A DNA stretch of 64,000 nucleotides, taken from DASSQJ01 sp963730165. GTDB taxonomy: Bacteria > Actinomycetota > Actinomycetes > Actinomycetales > Dermatophilaceae. Each line of letters opens with the position of its first letter. The first letter of the stretch is position 1. The position numbers and the translations under genes were made by a program. The notes beneath the pieces were generated by a model that saw nothing but the letters and a program-made list of their open reading frames with translations, ran no database searches and was not told the DNA's origin. Below are positions 57,631-64,000 of the stretch, one piece after another. The stretch is taken from positions 310,001-374,000 of the forward strand of contig CAVSQS010000002.1 in the NCBI GenBank assembly GCA_963730165.1, written 5' to 3'.

Positions 57631-59324
57631 CCGCGGCATCGCCGGAGCGGTCCCCTGCGCGTGGGTGGGTTCGGTCGCGACTCGAGCGAGCAGCTGCATT
57701 GCTGCCGCGGCGCAGCGACTGGGCGCAGGTCCACCTGCGGGGTGACCTCACAGCGGGCCTCATGGTGGGGCTGGTGGCACTTCCCCTGGCCCTCGGGTTC
57801 GGCGTCAGCTCGGGCGTGGGTGCGGAGGCCGGGCTGGCGACGGCGATCGTCGCGGGGGTGGTGGCGGCGGTATTCGGCGGCAGCCGGGTGCAGGTCAGCG
57901 GTCCGACCGGGGCGATGACTGTCGTGCTGGTGCCGATCATCGCGGCCCACGGCGCCGGTGGCGTCCTCGTGGTCGGGATGATGGCCGGGGTGCTGCTGCT
58001 CGGCTTGGGCTACGCCGGGGCCGGCCGGGTGATCCGGTACGTGCCGGTGACGGTCGTCGAGGGCTTCACGGTGGGGATCGCCCTGATCATCGCGCTCCAG
58101 CAGGTCCCGTTGGCACTCGGGGTCTCCGGCGGTGAGGGGAAGGTGATCGTGGTCGCGGCTCGGTCCGTCGCCGCCTGGGGGGCCGACCCCGTATGGGCGT
58201 CGGCGGCGATCGCGGCCGCTGTCGTCGCGGTCAGCCTGGGCCTGACCAGGCTGCGTCCCAGGGTGCCGGGGGCGCTGGTCGCCGTGGCCCTGGTCACCGT
58301 CGCGTCCGGGTGGATCGGCCTGCAGGCCCCGACCATCGGCGCGCTTCCGGCCGGCCTGCCGCTTCCGAGCCTGCCGGTGGTCCCGCTCGCGGATCTGCAG
58401 AGCCTGATCCTCCCCGCGGTGGCGGTGGCCGCCCTCGCGGCACTGGAGAGCCTGCTCTCGGCGACGGTCGCGGACGGGATGAGCGTGGGGCGGCGCCATG
58501 ACCCGGACCGCGAGCTCGTCGGTCAGGGTCTGGCCAACCTCGCAGCCCCGCTGTTCGGCGGGATCCCCGCGACCGCGGCCATCGCACGCACGGCCGTCAA
58601 CATCCGCTCGGGCGCCTCGTCCCGCCTAGCTGCCATCATCCACTCCCTGATCCTGCTCGCCGCGACGCTGCTTGCGGCACGGTGGGTGGCGATGATCCCG
58701 CTGGCGGCTCTCGCCGGGGTCCTGATCGCCACCGCGGTCCACATGGTCCGCGTCTCGAGCCTGCGGCCACTGCTGCGCGCATCCCGGGGCGACGCGGCCG
58801 TGCTGGTGCTCACTGCGGTCGCGACCGTGGCATTCGACCTGGTCACCGCCGTCGTCGTCGGGCTCGTCGTCGCCGGCTACATCGCGCTACGACGCACCGC
58901 CAGCGCCGCCCGGCTGGACGAAGTGGCGTTGGACGACACCGACCACGGCAGCGAGGAGCGGCAGCTGCTCGACGAGCACATCGTGGCCTACCGGCTGGAT
59001 GGTCCTCTCTTCTTTGCCGCCGCCCACGACTTCCTCCTCGAACTGACCGAGCTGACCGATGTCCGGGTCGTCGTCCTGCGCATGTCCCGGGTCACGGCGG
59101 TGGACGCCACCGGAGCGACGGTTCTCGGCGACACCATCACCCAGCTCGAGGCCCGAGGTATCACCGTCCTGCTCTCCGGCGTGCGCCCCACTCACCTCCG
59201 GGTCCTCCACGAGCTCGGCATCCAGCAGCGCCTCGCCCACGAACGGCACCTCTTCGACACCACCCCCGAGGCCATCGCCCACGCACGCGTCCACGCCGCA
59301 CGCGTCCCCCACCGGCCAGCCTGA
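57627..59324 (+). CDS. SulP-family anion transporter with STAS domain
   Basis: A 565-residue inner-membrane transporter of the SLC26/SulP family (sulfate, bicarbonate or dicarboxylate). DLTAGLMVGLVALPLALGFG, SGPTGAMTVVLVPIIAAHGA, ALAALESLLSATVADGMSVG and LFGGIPATAAIARTAVNIRS are the family signatures in about 12-14 spans. The cytoplasmic STAS domain (VVVLRMSRVTAVDATGATVL) ends the chain. No carbonic anhydrase is adjacent. The ArsR-SulP pair is intact although DNA on both sides is decayed, so it may be useful cargo. The ion is not known. Confidence 0.9.
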   Translation: MTAASPERSPARGWVRSRLERAAALLPRRSDWAQVHLRGDLTAGLMVGLVALPLALGFGVSSGVGAEAGLATAIVAGVVAAVFGGSRVQVSGPTGAMTVVLVPIIAAHGAGGVLVVGMMAGVLLLGLGYAGAGRVIRYVPVTVVEGFTVGIALIIALQQVPLALGVSGGEGKVIVVAARSVAAWGADPVWASAAIAAAVVAVSLGLTRLRPRVPGALVAVALVTVASGWIGLQAPTIGALPAGLPLPSLPVVPLADLQSLILPAVAVAALAALESLLSATVADGMSVGRRHDPDRELVGQGLANLAAPLFGGIPATAAIARTAVNIRSGASSRLAAIIHSLILLAATLLAARWVAMIPLAALAGVLIATAVHMVRVSSLRPLLRASRGDAAVLVLTAVATVAFDLVTAVVVGLVVAGYIALRRTASAARLDEVALDDTDHGSEERQLLDEHIVAYRLDGPLFFAAAHDFLLELTELTDVRVVVLRMSRVTAVDATGATVLGDTITQLEARGITVLLSGVRPTHLRVLHELGIQQRLAHERHLFDTTPEAIAHARVHAARVPHRPA

Positions 59325-59536
59325 CACCCCACCCATCGGACACCAAGCGCGTCGGAGAATCGCAAGCAGACCAGCACGCGCCATCGCCACGGCGGGCGGG
59401 TACTGACGCCGCCCCGCCCGGACCGCTCACCACCCGGGCGGCCACGCGGTCCTACCCCAGGTACCGAATGGGACGGACCGACTGCAGAAACCTGGACCCC
59501 CGGTCTACTTCCCCACGACCGCGACCGCGCGGGTCG

Positions 59537-59880
59537 CACCTGATGGACGTGTACGGCGTCGGGCCCGGCGTCGCCGCCCGGGTCCTGGCCGACGTCGTCC
59601 GGTTCGCCGACCGAAACGGTTCACGTCCTGGACCGGCACCGCACCCCTCGATGCGTCCTCCGGGGAGAATCACCGGCACCGGCTCTGCCGCGCCGGGGAC
59701 CGCCGGGTCAACCACGTCATCCACATCGCCGCCGTCACCCAGCTGCGCAACGACGCGCCTGCTACGGCGCAAGCGCGCCGAGGGCAGGAAGCCCCTCGAG
59801 GCGCTGCGGTGCCTCAAGCGGCGCATCGCCGACGCCATCTTCCGGCAGCTCGTCGCCGACGCCGCAGCCGCCCGGCCCGA
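59537..59880 (+). mobile_element. IS110-family transposase remnant, C-terminal part
   Basis: Frames combine to give LMDVYGVGPGVAARVLADVV, then FTSWTGTAPLDASSGENHRH, RLCRAGDRRVNHVIHIAAVT and QLRNDAP in a second frame, and LRRKRAEGRKPLEALRCLKR, RIADAIFRQLVADA back in the first. This is the Transposase_20 (helix-hairpin-helix) domain with its serine region, matching the group of the N-terminal remnant 2.3 kb upstream. Two compensating shifts lie near 59614 and 59762. From the SulP stop to 60252 I see no other gene. Confidence 0.8.
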
Positions 59881-60252
59881 GCGCGTGGACGCGGCTCCGG
59901 TAGGGCACCGCGGGGCGTCTCATGCATCCAGCGTGGCCGGCTCGAACCCGCACACCGGCACTTCGGATCAGCCACTCCCGGACCCGCACGAAAGACGCTA
60001 CGCCCGACCCCAGCGACCGTGAAGAGGCCCCTGAAACCGCCGGTCGACAACAAAGAGAGCCGGGGTGGGGCACCTCTGTAGCTGGGTCGAGTCCGTGATG
60101 ATGATCGGCTCCGTGCGAAACGCCACGCCGGGTGCCGTGGATGACTGAGGTGGTCGAGCGCCGTCCGGCCGCCGCAGAGAGGGAGCCGAGATTCCGAGAG
60201 TCGCCATCGGTTTCCGAGGCGAGTGCCCAACGTCGTGTGGTAGTTCAGGGGC

Positions 60253-60675
60253 ATGGACCAAGGCGATGGCGTCATCAGCACCGACCATCAGGACGCGGTC
60301 ACGTACCGCCGCGCCGCAGACGCGTTCCGGGCCCAGGACCTCGAGACCCTCGCAACGACGATCGACCACGACGTGCGGTGGCACGTTCCCGGCAGGTCCT
60401 GGTTCGCCCGCGAGATGGAGGGCCGGAGCGCGCTGATCGCCTACCTGCGCGAGATCATGGAGCGCACGAACGGCACCTTCACGCTCGAGGATGTCCACGT
60501 CTCGGGCTCGGACGACCATGTCGTGGCCGTGCAGCGGTTCGGTGCGACCCTCGGCGACGAGAGGAAGGTCTTCGACGTCACCTCCGTCCTCCGGTTCACG
60601 GATGGCCTTCAGGCCGAGCGATGGTTCCACTTCCACGATCAGCGGGGCTTCGACGCCTTCATGGGCCGATTCTGA
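60253..60675 (+). CDS. SnoaL-like/NTF2-fold protein
   Basis: A 140-residue polyketide-cyclase-like NTF2 domain. YRRAADAFRAQDLETLATTI, DHDVRWHVPGRSWFAREMEG, RSALIAYLREIMERTNGTFT, HVVAVQRFGATLGDERKVF and GFDAFMGRF follow the usual pattern. Such small cone-shaped domains bind hydrophobic ligands or act as hydrolases or isomerases; sequence gives no specific role. TAGTTC lies six bases before the ATG, a near match to the leaderless pattern seen elsewhere here. Confidence 0.75.
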   Translation: MDQGDGVISTDHQDAVTYRRAADAFRAQDLETLATTIDHDVRWHVPGRSWFAREMEGRSALIAYLREIMERTNGTFTLEDVHVSGSDDHVVAVQRFGATLGDERKVFDVTSVLRFTDGLQAERWFHFHDQRGFDAFMGRF

Positions 60676-60763
60676 TCTGTCGTCCGCGGAACGGCACGGG
60701 CCTCCCGGTGGGACGCTCTCGATGGCGCCGCCCACCAGGGTGCGGGTGCGGCCGGGACTGACC

Positions 60764-62026
60764 TCAGCGATGGGCGGCGAGCTCGGGCGCCCGCGACGCC
60801 CGGCCGGTCACCGGCAGGTGCCCGACCGGAGTGGACCGGGCCCGCTGCGTTCCCGCCTCGGCGAGCGCCCGCTCGAGGTCGGCAACGAGGTCGTCGGGGT
60901 GCTCCAGCCCGACGGACAGGCGGACGACGTCGGCCGCGGGCCGGGCCTCCGGCGCCACCGGGCGGTGGGTCAGAGCGGCCGGGTGCTGCACGAGGGAGTC
61001 GACGCCTCCGAGCGAGACCGCGTGCGTGAACAACCGCACCGAGGACGTCAGCCGCGCCGCCGCCTCGAACCCCCCGCGCAGCCGCAAGGCCACCATCGCC
61101 CCCGGGCCGCTCATCTGCCGACCCAGGATCCCCAGCGGGTCCCCGTCCAGGCCCGGGTAGTGGACACGCTCGACGGCGGGGTGGGCCGTCATCGCCTCGA
61201 CGACGCGCCGGGCTCCGTCCTGCTGGGCACGCACCCGGACCGGCAGCGTCGCGAGGCCGCGGTGGAGCAGGTAGGCGCCGAGCGGATGGAGCAGCGCACC
61301 CGTGACCGCCCGCACGCGGCGCAGCGACTCGGCGCGCTCCTCCGAGCAGGCGACGACGCCGCCGATGACGTCGCCGTGGCCACCGAGGTACTTCGTCGCG
61401 CTGTGCAGGGCGAACGCCGCCCCGTGGTCGAGCGGGTTCTGCAGCACGGGCGTCGCGAACGTGTTGTCCACGAGCACGGGTACGGGGCCGGCCTGCCCGA
61501 CGACGTCGGCGATGTCGACGAGCTCGAGCGTCGGGTTGCCCGGCGTCTCGAGGAGGACCAGGCCGGTGTCGGGCCGGATGCTGCGGCCCACCTCCGGCGC
61601 CTCGCAGAAGGTCACCTCCGTGCCGAGCAGCCCGGTGGCGAGGAGGTGGTCGGTGCCCCCGTACAGAGGCCGGACCGCGACGACGTGTCGCCCACGCCCC
61701 TCGGCCGCGGTCGCGAGCAACGTCGCGGTCACGGCGGCCATCCCCGAGGAGAAGGCCACCGCTGCCTCGGCGTGCTCGAGCGCGGCCAGGCCCTCCTCGA
61801 AGCGCGCCACCGTCGGGTTCCAGAGGCGCTGGTAGACGAAGCCGCCGTCGGCGAGTGGGCGCCCACCGGTGGCCATCGACTCGTACGACGCCCCGCCGAG
61901 GTCGATGCCGGGCAGCGGGTTGGTCGTGGACAGGTCGATCGGTGGGGCGTGCACCCCGAGCGCGGACAGGTCCGTGCGGCCGCAGTGGACGGCCAGCGAC
62001 TCGATGTGCAGAACCTCGTCGTCCAT
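60764..62026 (-). CDS. PLP-dependent transsulfuration enzyme (cystathionine gamma-lyase/synthase family)
   Basis: A 420-residue Cys/Met-metabolism PLP enzyme. AVHCGRTDLSALGVHAPPID, YQRLWNPTVARFEEGLAALE, AVAFSSGMAAVTATLLATAA, LLETPGNPTLELVDIADVV and ALHSATKYLGGHGDVIGGVV (the PLP lysine in SATKY) are diagnostic. LTSSVRLFTHAVSLGGVDSL closes the domain. It may be cystathionine gamma-synthase, cystathionine or methionine gamma-lyase, or a cysteine desulfhydrase; motifs do not decide. The divergent Lrp-type regulator suggests amino-acid-responsive control and favours a catabolic role. Confidence 0.88.
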   Translation of the reverse strand: MDDEVLHIESLAVHCGRTDLSALGVHAPPIDLSTTNPLPGIDLGGASYESMATGGRPLADGGFVYQRLWNPTVARFEEGLAALEHAEAAVAFSSGMAAVTATLLATAAEGRGRHVVAVRPLYGGTDHLLATGLLGTEVTFCEAPEVGRSIRPDTGLVLLETPGNPTLELVDIADVVGQAGPVPVLVDNTFATPVLQNPLDHGAAFALHSATKYLGGHGDVIGGVVACSEERAESLRRVRAVTGALLHPLGAYLLHRGLATLPVRVRAQQDGARRVVEAMTAHPAVERVHYPGLDGDPLGILGRQMSGPGAMVALRLRGGFEAAARLTSSVRLFTHAVSLGGVDSLVQHPAALTHRPVAPEARPAADVVRLSVGLEHPDDLVADLERALAEAGTQRARSTPVGHLPVTGRASRAPELAAHR

Positions 62027-62060
62027 GCCTCCACGATGGCTCAGCCGACCATGAATCGCC

Positions 62061-62093
62061 ATGATCATTGCTGCATCAACAAGCCGTTGCTGC
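62061..62093. promoter_or_regulatory. repeats in the divergent Lrp/PLP-enzyme control region
   Basis: ATGATCAT (62061-62068, palindrome) is followed by TTGCTGC at 62068 and again at 62087, 19 bp apart. The stretch is A/T richer than its surroundings and lies between the divergent starts. These are plausible Lrp-family contact sites. Confidence 0.4.
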
Positions 62094-62143
62094 GATCCTG
62101 TCGTCATGAACAACAGGGCTGGCCCCGGCGAGGAGGTCCGTTG

Positions 62144-62650
62144 GTGAGCGCACAACCACCCCCTCCGACCCCGCAGCGCTCCTCCGCATCAGCTCTCGAC
62201 GCCGTCGACCTGCGGCTGCTCGGTGCCCTCGTCGAGGACCCGACGACAACCGTGAAGGCCCTCGCCCACCGGCTCGGGCTCGCCGAGTCGACCGCCGCCT
62301 ACCGGATCCGCGGCCTGCGCGATCGCGGCGTCGTCCGGGGCGCGCGCCTGGTCGTCGACCTCGCCGCCCTGGGCCGCCCCCTCGAGGCGATCGTCAAGGT
62401 GCGCCTCCAGAGCCACAGCCAGGAGCTGGTCTCGCAGCTCTACGACGACCTCGTCGCAGTGCCGGGGGTGGTCCGGGCCTACCACGTCGCCGGAGCGGAC
62501 GACTTCCACCTGCACGTCGCCGTCGCCGACGCCCGGGCGCTGCGTGACCTCGTCCTCGACCACGTGACCGTGCACCGGGTCGTGCGCTCCACCGAGACCC
62601 AGCTCGTCTTCGAGCTGCGCGAGGGCACCGCGCTCGTCCCCACACCGTGA
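62144..62650 (+). CDS. Lrp/AsnC-family transcriptional regulator
   Basis: A 168-residue regulator. ALDAVDLRLLGALVEDPTTT, VKALAHRLGLAESTAAYRIR and GLRDRGVVRGARLVVDLAAL make the N-terminal helix-turn-helix. VPGVVRAYHVAGADDFHLHV lies in the RAM (ligand-binding) domain, and VRSTETQLVFELREGTALVP is the end. GTG 62144 follows AGGAGG at seven bases; TTG 62141 is less well spaced. By the usual pattern it senses an amino acid and controls the divergent PLP enzyme. Confidence 0.88.
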   Translation: MSAQPPPPTPQRSSASALDAVDLRLLGALVEDPTTTVKALAHRLGLAESTAAYRIRGLRDRGVVRGARLVVDLAALGRPLEAIVKVRLQSHSQELVSQLYDDLVAVPGVVRAYHVAGADDFHLHVAVADARALRDLVLDHVTVHRVVRSTETQLVFELREGTALVPTP

Positions 62651-62680
62651 CCCGCTCTCGCGGCCCGACGAGCGGCCCGG

Positions 62681-63526
62681 TCAGGGGGCGGTGAGCGCGT
62701 CGTAGACGAGGGGCTCGAAGCCCTGGGCGTAGCCGGCCGTCGTCGGGTGGTAGGCGTTGCGGCTGTCGCCGCTCAGCACCGGCCCGAAGCCGTTGAGGTA
62801 CGGGGTCGGGGCACACACGTCGTGGCCGGCGAAGGTCCGGTCGGGGTCCACGAAGGAGAACCCGGCCGCTGAGGCGGCCTGTGCGATCACCCCGTTGATC
62901 TCGTCGCTGACGCCGTTGAGCAGACCGGCCTCCGTGGACGAGATGCCGTATGCCTGGAAGCACGAGACGCGCGCCGGGTCGAACCCGCGCGGGTACCCGA
63001 CGACGACGACCCTCGCGTTCGGCGCCTTGTCGCGGATGTCGGCGTACACCGTGCCCAGGCGTCCCGGCAGGAGGCCGGTGATCGCAGAGCTCGCCGTGTC
63101 GACCGCGGCCGCGCACGCCGAGTCACCGCTGGTGACACACGTGGTGATGAGGTCCGTGAAGCCGATGTCGTTGCCACCGATGCTGATCGAGACGTGGGTC
63201 GTCCGGCGGCCGAGGGCGGCGTCCTGGCCGTTGACGATGTCCGCGGTCTCGGCTCCCGAGCAGGCGACGAAGGTCAACGTCGCGCGTCGCAGCTGCTTGG
63301 TGACGAGCGGGGCGTACGCATCGCTGCTGCGGAAGCACGCGGCGTCGAGGTCGGGGTTGAACGTCCCGTTGCCCGAGGCGTAGGAGTCGCCCATGGCCAC
63401 GTACGACACCTTGGTGGATGTCGACGGCGGCTTCCCCTTGCCCGCAGCCGGAACGGCTGACCCGACGACGAGGAGGAAGGCGGCCGCGAGCACCGCCGTC
63501 CATGTCCTGGGGCTGGTACGGCTCAT
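62681..63526 (-). CDS. secreted SGNH/GDSL hydrolase
   Basis: A 281-residue exported esterase/lipase-like protein. The signal peptide runs TWTAVLAAAFLLVVGSAVPA then AAG, ending near residue 31. Block I is YVAMGDSYASGNGTF (nucleophile serine), block III is HVSISIGGNDIGFTDLITTC (oxyanion N), and block V is NAYHPTTAGYAQGFEPLVYD (catalytic histidine). Several cysteines suggest disulfides. It resembles Streptomyces scabies-type esterases. ATG 63526 follows AGGAGGAG. Its substrate (lipid or acylated polysaccharide) is unknown. Confidence 0.9.
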   Translation of the reverse strand: MSRTSPRTWTAVLAAAFLLVVGSAVPAAGKGKPPSTSTKVSYVAMGDSYASGNGTFNPDLDAACFRSSDAYAPLVTKQLRRATLTFVACSGAETADIVNGQDAALGRRTTHVSISIGGNDIGFTDLITTCVTSGDSACAAAVDTASSAITGLLPGRLGTVYADIRDKAPNARVVVVGYPRGFDPARVSCFQAYGISSTEAGLLNGVSDEINGVIAQAASAAGFSFVDPDRTFAGHDVCAPTPYLNGFGPVLSGDSRNAYHPTTAGYAQGFEPLVYDALTAP

Positions 63527-63732
63527 GGCGAGCTCCTCCTCGGGTGAAGGGCGCGGCGCGAGAACCCCGCACGCGCCTGGTGGCGTCGGGAGGAGTCTGC
63601 CGAGGTGCAGCCCGTCCGGCAACCGCACCAAGGTGCACCGGTCCGGTCGTCCCCCGGGTGTGACCGGCGCGGCACCCTCGCGCCGATGCCGTCAGGCCGC
63701 CCTACATTGGACGGACCGGAGGGAGTCACCCA

Positions 63733-64000
63733 GTGGAGCCCGTCATCGTCAGCGAGGGCCTGGAGAAGTCGTACGGGCGCACCCGTGCCCTGGCCGGCCT
63801 CGACCTCGCGGTGGCCCCGGGCGAGGTGTTCGGGTTCCTCGGGATGAACGGCGCCGGCAAGACGACGACCATCCGCATCCTCCTCGACCTCATCCGTCCG
63901 ACCCGGGGCTCGGTCCGCGTCCTCGGTCTGGACCCACGCCGTGAGGGCGTCCTCCTGCGCCGGCGGCTGGGCTACCTCGAGGGCGACTTCGTCGTCGACG
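63733..64000 (+). CDS. ABC transporter ATP-binding protein, 5' part
   Basis: The first 89 residues of an ATPase, cut by the window end. VIVSEGLEKSYGRTRALAGL is the A-loop region and GEVFGFLGMNGAGKTTTIRI the Walker A motif. LIRPTRGSVRVLGLDPRREG follows. GTG 63733 follows GAGGGAG. The sequence is of the DrrA/NatA type that pairs with a membrane permease gene expected downstream. The signature motif and Walker B lie outside the window. Confidence 0.9.
   Translation, partial: MEPVIVSEGLEKSYGRTRALAGLDLAVAPGEVFGFLGMNGAGKTTTIRILLDLIRPTRGSVRVLGLDPRREGVLLRRRLGYLEGDFVVD

Noticed and set aside
58264..58275. Twelve-base copy of the tRNA-Arg 3' end (tgccgggggcgc) inside sulP, as a possible attachment site
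   Set aside because: Too short and G/C rich to be significant, and it lies inside an intact conserved gene.
60023..60250. Possible end of another insertion sequence or small gene after the IS110 remnant
   Set aside because: No frame gives a recognisable product and no terminal repeat could be defined.
1..64000. CRISPR array, prophage or complete insertion sequence
   Set aside because: No regularly spaced repeats, phage structural genes or intact transposase with terminal repeats were seen. Only IS110 remnants are present.

Overview
The window is chromosomal DNA from a high-GC Gram-positive bacterium of the phylum Actinomycetota. The order is probably Micrococcales and the family perhaps Intrasporangiaceae; that last step is inferred from gene content and not proven. 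Supporting evidence: very high GC with G/C-rich third positions, frequent GTG starts, the actinobacterial mismatch-repair nuclease NucS, a DUF2550 gene after atpC, an alpha subunit with an actinobacterial-type C-terminal tail, an R/D/G-rich Rho insert, and a gene order that (from memory) follows Mycobacterium tuberculosis Rv1294-Rv1323.

Layout. 0-6.7 kb: end of a beta-phosphoglucomutase-like gene coupled to a GH65 phosphorylase, a GNAT gene, then meaB and a thiolase facing away from methylmalonyl-CoA epimerase (mce). 6.6-10 kb: an envelope pair (phosphatase-like ectodomain on a polytopic protein, plus a six-hairpin glycosidase). 10-20 kb: crotonyl-CoA carboxylase/reductase (ccr), an AI-2E family permease, a frameshifted dimethylglycine/sarcosine dehydrogenase-like gene, a tandem-domain 3-hydroxyacyl-CoA dehydrogenase, nucS and a DJ-1/PfpI protein. 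20-25.5 kb: ethylmalonyl-CoA mutase (meaA) with two small membrane genes, a STAS protein, the cobalamin adenosyltransferase, and an orphan three-gene diheme cytochrome b cassette. 25.5-39.6 kb, minus strand: DUF2550, the F1Fo ATP synthase operon (atpI-BEFHAGDC), a sugar-phosphate transferase, glyA, tsaC, prmC, prfA and rpmE. 39.7-44.8 kb: a five-gene block (haloalkane dehalogenase, LLM oxidoreductase, GNAT, phosphoribosyltransferase-hydrolase, erythromycin-esterase-like) lying between rpmE and rho, which are usually neighbours. 44.9-53.9 kb, minus strand: rho, thrB, thrC, hom, lysA, argS, a response regulator; then tRNA-Arg(CCG). 54-60.2 kb: accessory DNA with a decayed secreted-protein gene, two parts of a broken IS110 transposase and an ArsR-SulP pair between them. 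60.2-64 kb: NTF2-like protein, a transsulfuration enzyme with a divergent Lrp regulator, a secreted SGNH hydrolase and the start of an ABC transporter gene.

How the genes work together. Ccr, MeaA, epimerase, MeaB, thiolase, hydroxyacyl-CoA dehydrogenase and the adenosyltransferase make most of an ethylmalonyl-CoA acetate-assimilation route, including supply and care of coenzyme B12, spread over several transcription units. The atp promoter is covered by a perfect palindrome of Rex/CRP type. At least eight genes carry a TAnnnT element 6-8 nt before the start codon, suggesting leaderless transcripts.

Caution: two genes, one of them the normally indispensable prfA, are each broken by what looks like the loss of one G from a short G run. 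This points to sequence error rather than biology and means other gene ends here should be read with care.
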